Shown here: positions 22,749 to 33,995 of the stretch, piece by piece
Position numbering within the stretch: position 1 is the stretch's first letter
Layout: the number at the start of each line of letters is the position of its first letter
From: Mya arenaria
Taxonomy: Eukaryota; Mollusca; Bivalvia; Myida; Myidae
DNA length: 64,000 nucleotides
Assembly (NCBI RefSeq): GCF_026914265.1
Contig: NC_069123.1
Location: 49,546,949-49,610,948, forward strand
Direction of reading: 5' to 3'
Position numbers and translations under genes: made by a program
The notes under the pieces: model-generated
What the model was told of the DNA's origin: nothing
What the model saw: only the letters and a program-made list of their open reading frames with translations
Databases searched by the model: none

Positions 22749-23788
22749 TATTCAACGCCGTTTTTCTCATCTATACTTTCTTCTTTGTAGTTTGGGGCAA
22801 CACAACAAGCGTTTCGTTCCTGCTCTTGCATGGTTACCAAGGGATACACAGATAAGAAGGTAATATAAAAAATTATAACAAGTGTACTTGTGAAGTATAT
22901 CTGGTCTACTTTACACGTTATACGAATATAGTTTGAACCAATCTGTTTCAATCGGAATCGTACTATCTTAATGAAAATGAGTCAGTCTTTGGTTAACAAT
23001 AGTCTTATAACAGTTTTTGTAGTTTTGTGTTGTTGATTGAATATTCCTGTAGTTGTATAATATTACCCTAAAATATATAGTTTAATTGTCGACACTTGAA
23101 CAGGAATAAACTCACCATTTGCGATTCATATTCTTATTTAGCATTTAGTTTGTGTTCATGTTCTTGTATAGTAAAGTCTTTAAGAATTTAAAACCAACTG
23201 ATATGTAGATGCAATTACATAAGTGGTCATTCAAAACGGTCTTTACTGAACTATTTTCTTGTCTAAATTGATCAACGAGTTTAACAAAATTTGTATTGCA
23301 TGAACACGGATGAAATACTTAGTATTATTTTTATAAAATACATATCTGGCTGATGATTTACAGCGCTAAATACATGACACGTCCTTTAATATAGCGCTGA
23401 TAGTTAAAACGTTTTTCAATGTTACGCCAAATGATATTATTCCAAACACAGTTATTACACTAGATATAAATTCAAAATATATACTATCGTACTTAGTTAT
23501 TTATATCACATAGATGTCGCCGTCTTGAAATTACGTCGTTATATATATTTTTATATACGATCTATTACCGTTTAACTAGTGTAATAAATATGCAAGTTAG
23601 TATAAACGTATTTGACGTAACAAAATAAATAAATAGCAATGACAATATGCGCTATATATAGGGACGTGTTATGTATTTAGCGTTTATTAGAATATCGAAT
23701 TAGTGTTCTTTAAATACGAGAAGGCTCGTTTATACCAAATTTAGAAGAAAAACACTCGTTTTATACATTCCGTATTAAATGACCACTC

Positions 23789-24910
23789 ATGTCAGATCGT
23801 CTATTTAAACTCAATATACAAATAATGGTATATTATTTTAGAATGCGCCGAAAGAAGCCGTCGTTGTCGCTTCATCGACAGAAGAAAACACGGGCGGAGA
23901 GAAACTCATTTGAAAGATGCTCGAAAACAACGGTGGCACAGCTGAAAACAACAAAACGGAAAACATTTTTTTCCCCAGCCAAATGTCCTATTATCGTGAG
24001 TTTACAAGAAATGACCCCAATACTGTCTCCGATGAAATCTCCATTTCGTTCTCCGCTTTACAAAGCATCGCCGCCCAAAAAACGTGCAAAGAAAAGCACG
24101 TCAGCAAGAATACTCTTTGAACAAACTGACTGCAGCATTTCCCCAGAACACCAGAAGAATAACATAAGCTTTCCTGAACTTGATATATTAGAACTCGATT
24201 ATGACACTGCAATTGATAAAACTGTGCATTTTCTTGAAACCATTGTGGAATCAAGCCCTGCAAGCATCAATGAAGAGGTTAAAAGTTTGCCAAACAGAAA
24301 ACGTCAGACTCAAGAGGGCTCTATCGAATCTGAGAAATTAGAAATATGTGATACTGCGTTCAAATGTAGGACTGTGAGTATTAAAAACAGTGATAAATCA
24401 AATCTTGAACACAATACGGATATTGCTGAAGGTGTCCCACGTATAACAGTGACAACTAATAAAGAAACAGCATTAGACAAGTCAACGAGTACTTCGACTG
24501 AAAGTGGAACCACTAGTATAAATAAATCTTCCAAATTGCAGTACGCAGATACAAGCCTCTCAGAAGTAACTGGTAAAATTCAAAAGCTTACTCCAGAAGT
24601 AGTCAAATTGTTAGCTTCAGAGGACAGACTGGACCTTGTTTTGCTTCAGTTTTTAGAACAAGTGAACGACAAACGCTTTCCATTGGACAATATGGCATTT
24701 CGGCTTTGGACGGAAGTCGTTAAATGGTTTGAGTGTAGAACCTCGACTGAAATGCGATATTCAGAAGATACAAAACAGTTCTGGAGACTAGGCTACAAAT
24801 TGTTCGGAGCACGATTTACCAATGAATATAAACAATGCATTTTTGATACTGTTATATTAACCATGTGCCGTCCACAAGACAACACTCATGTATTCATAGA
24901 TACTGTATAA
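23789..24910 (+). CDS. Unrecognised 373-aa protein of the nested element
   Basis: Longest ORF of the element. The first ATG is at 23789. The second plausible start, ATGCGCCGA at 23843, follows a TTTTAG acceptor-like site and would remove 18 residues, so the true start is uncertain. The N-terminal third is basic and Ser/Pro-rich (MRRKKPSLSLHRQKKTRAER; SPMKSPFRSPLYKASPPKKR), suggesting nuclear targeting or DNA binding. The middle is low-complexity Thr/Ser/Lys. The C-terminal 100 residues are compact and look folded: LLASEDRLDLVLLQFLEQV, FPLDNMAFRLWTEVVKWFEC, EMRYSEDTKQFWRLGYKLFG. No DDE triad or polymerase motif is seen. As the main ORF between long TIRs it may be a mobility or regulatory protein, but that is inference from position only. 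Confidence 0.6.
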   Translation: MSDRLFKLNIQIMVYYFRMRRKKPSLSLHRQKKTRAERNSFERCSKTTVAQLKTTKRKTFFSPAKCPIIVSLQEMTPILSPMKSPFRSPLYKASPPKKRAKKSTSARILFEQTDCSISPEHQKNNISFPELDILELDYDTAIDKTVHFLETIVESSPASINEEVKSLPNRKRQTQEGSIESEKLEICDTAFKCRTVSIKNSDKSNLEHNTDIAEGVPRITVTTNKETALDKSTSTSTESGTTSINKSSKLQYADTSLSEVTGKIQKLTPEVVKLLASEDRLDLVLLQFLEQVNDKRFPLDNMAFRLWTEVVKWFECRTSTEMRYSEDTKQFWRLGYKLFGARFTNEYKQCIFDTVILTMCRPQDNTHVFIDTV

Positions 24911-24944
24911 ATAACATCTATTGACCAGATTAAATCATCTTTGC

Positions 24945-25133
24945 CTATTGAAATACTGAGTAAGAAAATAATTGTGCAAACCTGTGCCTCTGAACTTTCG
25001 ACTTGCTGTAGAAAAGCTTTCCACAGCATCTATACGGCGCCTTTCCGTCATGGCTTTTCTCGTGCTGATAAAGCCCAGATCTGCCTTTATACGACTTTCC
25101 GCAGTGACGGCACATCAACTCCTTTCCAGATTC
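24945..25133 (-). CDS. C2H2 zinc-finger terminal exon, convergent in the nested element
   Basis: Read on the minus strand, an acceptor (ATAATTTCAG) precedes a 63-codon exon ending in TAG. It encodes CRHCGKSYKGRSGLYQHEKS then H, a standard finger with C-x2-C-x12-H-x3-H, the linker HDGKAPYRC, and a second finger-like stretch CGKLFYSKSKVQRHR that lacks normal Cys spacing and a final His. Its stop is 34 bp from the stop of the 373-aa ORF on the other strand, so the two are convergent. Upstream exons toward the right TIR were not identified. The + strand frame over this stretch is a shadow. Confidence 0.6.
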   Translation of the reverse strand, partial: ESGKELMCRHCGKSYKGRSGLYQHEKSHDGKAPYRCCGKLFYSKSKVQRHRFAQLFSYSVFQ

Positions 25134-25482
25134 CTGAAATTATACGTTTTCTACGTATACTTTATATATCATTAGACGTTTATGATCAATTTTTTTACAA
25201 ACATTTACAGGACTTTATCTTTATATCATACAGCATTTCAACGTTTGCACAAACAACATTAACAATCAGTTTGACAGTTTGCAGATTAACTGTATTGTCA
25301 TATATGATCATTAAATCTGACGCTCTTTACAATTTTCGTGAATTATGCTTACATCAAGAAAATAATTCCGTAAGCGAAAACAACTATAATATTTTTAAAA
25401 GACGTTTAATGGTAATTATCATGTAGAAATACGTACCATTCTGATAGATGTATATCGGATTCTGAAATAAATTAAATAATGC

Positions 25483-26058
25483 AATTAAGAATCAGATGTG
25501 AAAAGACATTACCACATCGAAGAGATATTCTGAGATATTCTAGTACTTTTTCGTAGTATTTTGTATTCAGAATAAGTCCTAATGACTTCGTGACAGCAAT
25601 AGATGCGTTGAAAAAAAACGTTCAGACGATGTACTCATGAATATTTTGTTCAGACTGTGTACTCGGTAAGAAAGGAATCAATAACTTTCTTAAAACACCG
25701 AGAAAACAATGGAAACTTGGCACGAATGATACATTTACTAATTAAATCATTTTTTTGTAGAAGATCTCGACTTAAATTTGCATTTAGCGCTGAAATACCC
25801 GAATAAAGTACTTGTTCAGACGATGTACATACAAAAATAAAATTTGTATCGAGTTTCAGGCCTAAACCAAGAAGCCCTCGGACGAACGAAAGGCACGTAA
25901 GTATATTATATCATTAGGCGGGTACTCTGCGCCTATTCTGCATATCCTGAAATATCAGTAACAATGAGCATACCCCTTATTTCGTGGTCGAATCGACGGT
26001 TTTTTCAGCCATGTTGTGCGGACAATGTACTATAGAGATCACGTGATACTCCCCGGTG
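25483..26058. repeat. Right TIR of the nested element
   Basis: Mirror of 22173-22748, ending CCCCGGTG directly against the CAATT duplication. Confidence 0.9.
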
Positions 26059-26172
26059 CAATTGTGTTATGGAATTAAATGGCGTCTGTATTCTGCATTG
26101 TGTAAGGATTGAAAACAAATAAATTCCAAAAGCACTCTAGTCCGAACGAATTAAAGTATCTTTAAATGATTT

Positions 26173-26816
26173 TCACTGTTTTGTTTCTTCCTCTTGCTCT
26201 GCATCTAACTGAGGAACGTCGTAACTGTCCAAGACCTTATCGAACAGAAATCTCCGCTTAAGGATGGCGTACTTTACGGCTTCCTGTTCGTCGTAGTCCT
26301 CTGTGTCTTTAAGTTGATTAACTGTTTTCTTTATGGTTTTATAGATGGTATCTCGCTTGATAGAGTCAAACCACATCAACTTTGCCCCAAAACTATTCAT
26401 CAGGGCCTTTCTGTAAGTACCTCGCATATTCTCAAAGACATCCTTCTTGGCTTCGCTTCACTAAGGTCGGTATCATCCTGCATAAGTTCACGCACTTCCT
26501 CCTCGTACTGCGATTGACACTCTTGAAAAGCCTCATGGACAACCTCTTGCCAAGGATCAATACCCGAAGAGTTCTCCGAGGTTACAGACATGTCGTCGTC
26601 GCTGTTATCAGACTCGTTTTCATCAACAGATCCAAAAATATCCTCTTGATCAGTAACGTCAGACATAGCGTCTTCATCCGAATCTTCGTTTGAATGCACA
26701 GACCTTTTATGTCGCAACATATTATCGCGTCTTCCGAAACTTTTCAAACAAAGATCACACTGGTGCATCGCAACAAAATCCTTAAGCGCTAATGAGGAGG
26801 AGAGTGAGTGAAACAT
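26173..26816 (-). pseudogene. C2H2 / acidic ORF, right arm, frameshifted
   Basis: Mirror of the intact 18083-18727 ORF. One base is missing near 26456-26458 (CTTCGCTTCAC versus CTTCGCTTTCAC), which changes the frame after DDTDLSE and ends the N-terminal part about 20 residues later. The C-terminal helical part remains open separately at 26173-26427. The finger itself is unchanged, so a truncated protein of about 138 residues is possible. Confidence 0.75.
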
Positions 26817-26822
26817 TCAGCT

Positions 26823-27182
26823 TTATACCTGCCCGATGGTAACGATGTTTTCGGACTTTTCTGAAGTTTGTCTCGGCGTTTTCTGTCTAGATGGTGCCAC
26901 CTTTCTAGGTTTCTTGTTGCCATTATTACCGATAACACCCGCACTGAGCACTTTGCCCTTTCGTTTGTTGCTGGCTTCTTTCATTCTTTGTAATTCCAAG
27001 TCAATCCAAGTCCCTTTAGGTTTCGACTGATGGTCAAGTATGCTTTTGGCGATAGCTGTCGTCTGTTCAGCCGGGAGAACCATCCGTATATACATTTTGG
27101 AGAGAGGCTCATGTCTGTTTCGAGAGGCACTGCTTTTTAATTTACTCCTCATCTTATATTTTCGTGTATCCAATAGATCCAT
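26823..27182 (-). CDS. Basic 119-aa protein, right arm
   Basis: Mirror of 17717-18076, fully open. One replacement is visible: ILDHQ here, ILDRQ in the left arm. Same close spacing to the C2H2 ORF. No domain recognised. Confidence 0.45.
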   Translation of the reverse strand: MDLLDTRKYKMRSKLKSSASRNRHEPLSKMYIRMVLPAEQTTAIAKSILDHQSKPKGTWIDLELQRMKEASNKRKGKVLSAGVIGNNGNKKPRKVAPSRQKTPRQTSEKSENIVTIGQV

Positions 27183-27273
27183 TTTTTACCAATAATGTAC
27201 GACTTGACTACTTGTCATCCAAACACTCACTGAGGTTGAAAACTTCATGACACTTGATTTTATAGTAGCATCA

Positions 27274-27486
27274 TTAACCGCGCGGGTTTGTACCAAGTCT
27301 TTTCTTCAAATGCAACAAAAATGTTTTCCGATTCTGAAACGTTTGCTCGCAGCATATACATGTGTAGGAATAATACGCGCAGGTATGCCATACTCGTAAA
27401 TGGTGCAACAGATTCCTCCAGGAAAAGAAAAAGTACCTACATTTGAGGCACGAATATAGACGAATTTCGTTCTCGTTTGGTTCCAT
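27274..27486 (-). CDS. Small zinc-finger ORF (70 aa), right arm
   Basis: Mirror of 17413-17625, starting at the corresponding ATG. Coding sequence from the ATG is the same; a nearby upstream codon differs (Ile to Phe). One complete C2H2 finger, then an incomplete one. Confidence 0.45.
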   Translation of the reverse strand: MEPNENEIRLYSCLKCRYFFFSWRNLLHHLRVWHTCAYYSYTCICCEQTFQNRKTFLLHLKKRLGTNPRG

Positions 27487-27634
27487 TATAAATGCAGATC
27501 TGTCAACGGTATTTCGCCGTACACTGACTTTAATTCGACACAAGTATATTTGTTAAAGGAATGCGTACAATGCAACCCTCACGTTTCTCAAATGCTTGGA
27601 AAACACTACTAGAAACTCATTATAGCCTCCTCGT

Positions 27635-29542
27635 CACACCTCCCTACCTCCTAAATCCTCGTCAATCCCTCCTGTCTCCTGTTATATTTGAGGTACATAC
27701 GCATTGATAGGGTGGAAGAAGACTCTGAAAAAGAACAAGAACCTATAAGTAAAAGGACAAGAGCTAAAACTGCAAAGTGATTTGCATATTAAGATTAATT
27801 GAAAATCACAGAAACAGACAGTAAATTTTCTGATACATTTATTAAATGTAAAAAGTTATTTCGTAAAACTTAAGTACAATATTACATTAATACACGCAAC
27901 ATGTTTATTTATCAAAAATAAACCGATAATAAGCTCAATTCAAGTTAGTTGTCTTACGCGGTGTCACAGATTTTCTCTGCTCGAAAAGGGATATCACTCA
28001 GAAAATTGTCAATTCAAATCAAACGCCAATGTAACTATTGACTGCTTCTCTAGTCAGTTACCTTCCGTGATCGTTTATTTAGGTTTAAAAACTAAAATTA
28101 TTTGTTGTATTATTTTGTTCCTATTGATAGTTTTTTTTCATTAGTGTTATTTCTGTTGTTATACATATGCATAGTTACAGTGTTAGTTCCAACTTGCTCT
28201 TGATTTAATCTTGTATTCATGTATGATCCATTTTTATTTTTTTATTTTTTTTAACTGAAAACTAATTTTGAACTTCTATTTTCAATATAACATGATGTTA
28301 CATACCGGATAGACATTTCGGGTTTTGTTCTTCTGGATAGTGCAATAGAATCACATTTCATGTATTTTATATTTGTGGATGTAAAAATAATTATCATAGG
28401 TATTTTTACTTTTGATAACCTTATTTTATGCGGTTTCATATCTATTCTGTTTTTAATATAATCTCATATACTACCTCATATATTTTTTATGTCGTATATA
28501 TTCTACCCCATATATCCCATCATATATTTTTTGCATGTCAACATTTTACCTCATAGCATTGTCGTGTTCATTTTACATCCTTTACCAATGTTAATATTTT
28601 TTCATTAATTCTAAAATCAATCACATCCATTTTTGTCAATGTTCTATCAATAACAGTATTATTTGGTATAAAAGGGTATTTTTTAAAACAAAAGTTTATT
28701 GTCATGTTAATGTTTGTTGACTGTTTTTAAGTTTGATTTAAGTTGTTGTATTTAAAAAGATGTTATATTTCCTAAAGGTATCATCCTTAATAAAAATATT
28801 TAAAAAACCCACCTCTCCTTTTCGCTTTGAGTTTCCATATATTGTTGGATCCCCAATAATTGAGATCTCTTGGTTTCTAACTGAAAAACAAGAGCAATAA
28901 ACATTAAGAATCTGGTTGTGGTTTGTGAAACAATTTCCTACTTGTAAATTTAAATTGATCAATGTGTGTGTATTTGAATGCATTGTGGCTTAATTCTGTC
29001 TTGACATAACAAATTGGGTTTTCAAATGTCACACATGAAGTAAAATAAAAATAACTTGAAATTGTTAAATAATTCAGTAAAGCAAATTATAATCACAAAG
29101 TCGGTTCAATAACAGCAAATTCAACTTACTTGTTCAATTATTGTTCCTTGCTGTTGTAAAACAGCATTTTGTTCTTTTAAAGAACCAATCTATCTTTCTA
29201 AGGCAGCATTCTGAAAAAGTTACAATAAAAAGCTTACAACTTAAAGAGGCAAACCACCAAATACCAGATCGGGTAAAAAAAAGATAAACATGTCAAAATT
29301 CCCACAAATTTAATATCGTCATATTAAGTATACTAGAACTAGCTTACTGAGTAATTGTCTTTCCTAAAAAAATAAATAAAAAAATGAAAAAATAACGTAA
29401 ACGATATTTTAATTCTAATATAATAAATAAGTTGATAAATCGTAAAAAAACACAAAAAACACACCTTGTGGCAAAGCACGCTGTTTTCCACCTGGCACTT
29501 TAAAAGTTGTGCTAACACAATGCTAAAATGTTGGTTAGCCAT
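27635..29542 (-). pseudogene. Coiled-coil gene, right arm, with an extra stop
   Basis: Exons mirror the left arm: 29465-29542, 29132-29212, 28815-28882 and 27635-27725. The exon 2 TAG is shared. In addition exon 4 has TAA where the left arm has CAA (after PQI, near 27685), and exon 3 has an Arg-to-Ser change (CAAAGCGAA). The shared TAG pre-dates the duplication; the TAA is private to this arm. Confidence 0.5.
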
Positions 29543-30631
29543 CCTCACTTAACAAAGGTTAAATGTAGACTGATGAAAATATATAGGTTAAAAATCATAA
29601 ATGGGAGACATCCAGTAACCATAACACAATTTTATTTTTCAATTAAAAAAGGGTTATCATAGTGACTTTTCAAAATGATGGTATGTTAAAATGTAATACT
29701 TTCATATCTAACGAAGATGTTTAATTCTCATGGTAATGTAATGTTTAAATTATACCATATAATGTTTAACTTATACAATTTTATTTAATGATAAAATAAC
29801 GCTTTTCATAAACAGTAATATAATTTACATATATTTCTGATTTGGAACTCAGATTAGTAATGATACATGACCCACAATTATTATGAATGTCAGTATCGCT
29901 ATTTCAAAGATTAATTTTATAATACAAGTCATTTCCGAAAACGTGTGAAATATCACATAATATTTAAATTATTTTAATAGTAGGTCGAATATACTTTTAA
30001 AAGTATGTCATGTCTAACACGCACTTGTTTAACCAAAACAAGTTTAGTTTGAGCTGTATTTATTAAGTAAATACAAACCTTTTAAAACATATGTAAGCAC
30101 ATATACAAAACACAATAATGCACACATATTAATAGGTATAGCTTAGCATTTCATTAAAAACAAAATTAAAAAACTGAAAGCTTATATAATGTTTCTCTTC
30201 TTATGGGTAAGTAAAGTGAAAAATAATGCTCTGAAAACAAGACACATGTACTCGTATGTAAAAGTTATTTCCCATACACCAAATATTGTGTTTATACTGA
30301 CACCGCGTAGTACTGACGGTAGATCAAACTCGGCATCAATGAAGCCAAAACATAAACAACCGTTTCATTTATAAAAAAACAATGACTAAACCATATCATA
30401 TCACCCGTAATGGCTCTCGACAAAAGTACGCCCCTCCCCCATCTTCATATGACACACTAAACCGAGAACCCATAGTTCACAGGTACATCACTCTTGTATA
30501 CACCTATGTACTCTATTGTACGAGTTATTTCCCATAGACCATATACGATAGCAAAAAGCTAAGATTGCTCCCCAGCAAAAGGAGCCAAATCTTTATTTTA
30601 CTAAGATTGCTCCACCTAGTTTTATACTACT

Positions 30632-32506
30632 ACTACTACATTTTAATGTATGAGTGTATTATCGTCTTGCTTGGTCAAAGGGTACATCTGAATGTAGATA
30701 TTTTGTGTTGTGGACGTGTTGCTAATGTTGAATGTTGCCATGGAGGTCTTCGTCATTTCAAATATACATTTTCAGATCGCATAGTATTTAACATGTTATG
30801 TGTACATTAATTAAGGTACTCATCATGACATGGTCTCGCAGTATTCAAGTTCAGGTAAGCCATCCATAAGATAAAAAGGAATGATATAAATTAGGCTAGG
30901 TATGTAGGAATAACTCTTTTTTTTCTCTTTTTCATTTTTGAGAACCAGGTTTTTGTACCTAACTTACCTATATCAGGGTATTCACTATTGTAGAAAATTT
31001 TAGAAAAAAAATATCCAAATTTTAAGATGTTGACTCAGAAAATGCACATTTAAAGGATTTAAAAACCCCCCAAACATTATCGTCAAATAAATGTAGATTT
31101 GTGAGGAAGATATAGGGTTGGTTGCATTTGTGGAAACAAACATTATTAAAATAAATTAAGCCTCGAAAGGAAGCAAAGACTTGTTTATAAATTAACATCG
31201 AGATAACTTTTTAAATTATTTTGATGAACCATTATATTATTTTTGATGGATTGCGTTTTGGAATATCACCATAATAATGCTAAATGATATAGTAAAATAA
31301 AAGGAGATATTACTAGAAAAATTAAAATGAGACAACAAAGAAATTTTATTAATTAGTTTCTTAAATAACATTATGTCTACACAAATGTTTATACAAAAAG
31401 TTTTCGATGAAAACATAAAATTTCTTAAACTTAACTTGTTGTAAGTTTAAACTACATGTAGCCTTTTGTTGCATTTATGTTGGATGGATATCCCTAATGA
31501 ACTTTGTATGTAACTTCTTGCGGTTTACTGAATCTATATGATACGTTTTGAAACAGATTATAAGGTAACATGTGCCAAACATCACAGATATACTTGTATA
31601 CATTATACTATGGATTCAAGAAATCATTAAATTCAAACATTGCGGAATGTTGTTACAATTTATAAAATTCAGCAATGTTCACTTTTCCAAAAAGTTCAAC
31701 CTTATGGACAAAGGTTGACCGGCTTAGTGTTTGAGATTATATTTTGTCTATTTGCCAAGCCGCTGGTTAAACCTACTGATTCACATGATTTAAATCAATA
31801 ATAATCAAAATAAATGTATGGCAGAATTGAGGAATAATATCATCCCATTGGACAAAATATAATTTCAAACACTAATTGTTTATTGTTACTTACACATCAG
31901 TTATAAATAGATATTATATGCTGTGCGATGTCAAACTTACGATTTTTACTCAATGTGCTTTTTCAGAGAGGTGCTTTTATATGATGTTTTAGATATTTGT
32001 AGAAGTATTTTATGGATTAAAATTAACTCACAGAATAGTTGTTTGAGATTTTTCAGAAATTACCATATTCAATTATTGGTATTTATAGTCTAGTCATAAA
32101 GTTAACTGTCTGTATTGTTTGATTGTTGGATATGGTGTTATGTACATATTTACATGTTTTAATATTTTAAAAAAAATTGTAAAACAGAAAAGCAAAGTTA
32201 TTTAGTAGAAATGTTACAGTTTCAATAAGATGTTTAAAGTCTGGTGAAGTGTGTTTTTTTCAGAGTTTTTAAAAATAATCTTAGCTCTGTTAACTGTATT
32301 GATAGATATTTTTCGCATTTAAAAACATTCTGATCCGTTTCCTTGGAAATGTCTTGTGTTTGTCAGTAACTGATTTGATATTGAATAAAACATCAAAATA
32401 TTTGTAGAGTTGTGTTTAAAACTACATGCATTTGTGGATAAGTGAAGTTCACATGCTACTTATCCAACGATACATAACATCAATCCTTATTATGAAGAAG
32501 AAGAAT
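30632..32506. other. No supported gene
   Basis: AT-rich sequence beyond the palindrome. The only structure is the small TA-flanked MITE annotated at 31725. Open frames are short and unstructured. Confidence 0.5.
31725..31874. mobile_element. 150-bp MITE with TA ends (Tc1/mariner style)
   Basis: TAGTGTTTGAGATTATATTT at 31725 is inverted at the right end as AAATATAATTTCAAACACTA, finishing at 31874, with one mismatch. The outer TA pair fits a TA duplication. No coding capacity. Confidence 0.65.
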
Positions 32507-33995
32507 CTATAATTCTGGAAAATGTACATTGTATATCACTGGTTGGTGATTAAGAAACAGAATGTATAATTCTGGAACATGGGTTGGTGATTAAAAAACA
32601 GAATGTATAATTCTGGAGTATGTACATTGTATATCACTGGTTGGTAATTAAGAAACAGAATGTATAATTCTGGAGTATATACATTGTATATCACCGGTTG
32701 GTGATTAAGAAACAAAATGTATAATTCTGGAACATGTTCATTGTTTATCACTGGTTGGTGATTAAGAAACAGACTCTATAATTCTGGAACATGTTCATTG
32801 TACATCACTGGTTGGTGATTAAGAAACAGACTCTATAATTCTGGAACATGTTCATTGTATATCACTGGTTGGTTATTAAGAAACAGACTCTATAATTCTG
32901 GAACATGTTCATTGTATATCACTGGTTGGTGATTAAGAAACAAAACCTATAATTCTGAAACATGTCCATTGTATATCACTGGTTGGTGATTAAGAAACAG
33001 ACTCTATAATTCTGGAACATGTTCATTGTATATCACTGGTTGGTGATTAAGAAACAGACTCTTTAACTCTAGAACATGTTCATTGTATATCACTGGTTGA
33101 TGATTAAGAGACAGAATCTATAATTCTGGAACATGTCCATTGTATATCACTGGTTGGTGATAAAGAAATTGAATCTATAATTCTGGAACATGTTCATTGT
33201 TTATCACCGGTTGGTGATTAAGAAACAGAATCTATAATTCTGGAACATGTTCATTGTTTATCACTGGTTGGTGATTAAGAAACAGAATCTATAATTCTGG
33301 AACATGTTCATTGTACATCACTGGTTGGTGATTAAGAAACAGAATCTATAATTCTGGAACATGTTCATTGTATAACACTGGTTGGTGATTAAGAAACAGA
33401 ATCTATAATTCTAAATCATGTTCATTGTATATCACTGGTTGGTGATTAAGAAACATCATCTATAATTCTGGAACATGTTCATTGTATATCACTGGTTGGT
33501 GATTAAGAAACAGAATCTATAATTCTGTAACATGTTCATTGTATATCACTGGTTGATGATTAAGAAAAAGACTCTATAATTCTGGAACATGTACATTGTA
33601 TATCATTGGTTGAAGATTAAGAAACATTCTCTATTACTCTAGAACATGTTCAATGTATATCACTGGTTGTTGATTAAGAAACAGACTCTATATAAATCTG
33701 GATCATGTTCTATGTATATCACTTATTGATGATCAAGAAACAGACTCTATATAAATCTGGAACATGTTCATTGTATATCACTGGATGAAGATTAAGAAAC
33801 AGACCCTATATAAATCTGGAACATGTTCATTGTATATCACTGGTTGATGATTAAGAAACAAACTCTATATAAATCTGGAACATGTTCATTGTATATCAAT
33901 GGTTGACGATTATGAAACAGACTCTATATAAATCTGGAACATGTTCATTGTATATTACTGGTTGAAGATTAAGAAACAGATTCTATAATTTTAAT
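32507..33995. repeat. Tandem array, 57-bp unit, about 26 copies
   Basis: The unit contains CTATAATTCTGGAACATGTT, CATTGTATATCACTGGTTGG and TGATTAAGAAACAGA. Copies near the right end carry TATATAAATCTGG instead of TATAATTCTGG, so the array has at least two subfamilies. A minus-strand frame across the start is a by-product of the 57-bp (19-codon) period. Confidence 0.9.

Larger units (their letters stand above)
22173..26058. mobile_element. Nested 3,886-bp element with 576-bp TIRs and 5-bp TSD
   Basis: The termini are CACCGGGGAGTATCACGTGA and its complement. TIRs span 22173-22748 and 25483-26058 and degrade at their inner ends. Target duplication CAATT sits at 22168-22172 and 26059-26063. Removing the element and one CAATT restores GATACAATTGTGTTATGG, exactly the complement of the undisturbed left arm around 18830-18847. 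It therefore inserted after the palindrome formed. The interior encodes a 373-aa ORF and a convergent C2H2 exon. A 5-bp duplication is known for Transib, but these termini do not look like Transib and no DDE transposase was recognised. Confidence 0.9.
14269..30631. mobile_element. Large palindromic gene-bearing element, with a second element nested in its right arm
   Basis: Left arm 14269-20403 is mirrored by right arm 20605-30631 once the 3,886-bp insertion at 22173-26058 and one copy of its target duplication are removed. Matching positions sum to about 41009 on the inner part and about 44900 on the outer part, the step being the insertion. The arms are nearly identical, with only scattered substitutions and single-base indels seen. 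Without the guest the palindrome is about 12.5 kb. Outer homology ends at GTATAAAACTAGGTGGAGC (left, near 14271) and its complement (right, near 30629). A target duplication is not clear; only TA is possible. Encoded proteins include C2H2 fingers and a coiled coil, but no transposase, integrase or polymerase was recognised. It may be a transposon with extremely long inverted repeats, an inverted dimer of a smaller unit, or a local inverted duplication. Confidence 0.8.
20605..30631. repeat. Right arm of the 12.5 kb inverted repeat, split by an insertion
   Basis: Segments 20605-22172 and 26059-30631 together mirror the left arm. The interruption is exactly the nested element plus a 5-bp duplication. 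Arm-specific lesions lie here: a 1-base deletion in the C2H2 ORF and a TAA in the coiled-coil gene. Confidence 0.9.

Noticed and set aside
22748..22951. 67-codon minus-strand ORF at the inner edge of the nested element
   Set aside because: No domain, AT-rich composition, no splice or conservation support.
24941..25426. 161-codon + strand ORF
   Set aside because: Shadow of the minus-strand C2H2 exon, which has the recognisable motif and splice signal.
14269..30631. The palindrome as a sequencing or assembly chimera
   Set aside because: The arms differ by substitutions, a 1-bp indel and a complete 3.9 kb insertion with a target duplication in one arm only. A simple hairpin read-through would give identical arms. 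Not fully excluded, because two haplotypes joined head to head could mimic it.
14269..30631. Polinton/Maverick or an integrated DNA virus
   Set aside because: No family-B polymerase, retroviral-like integrase, packaging ATPase, protease or capsid-like ORF was recognised; arms of 6 kb are far longer than Polinton TIRs.
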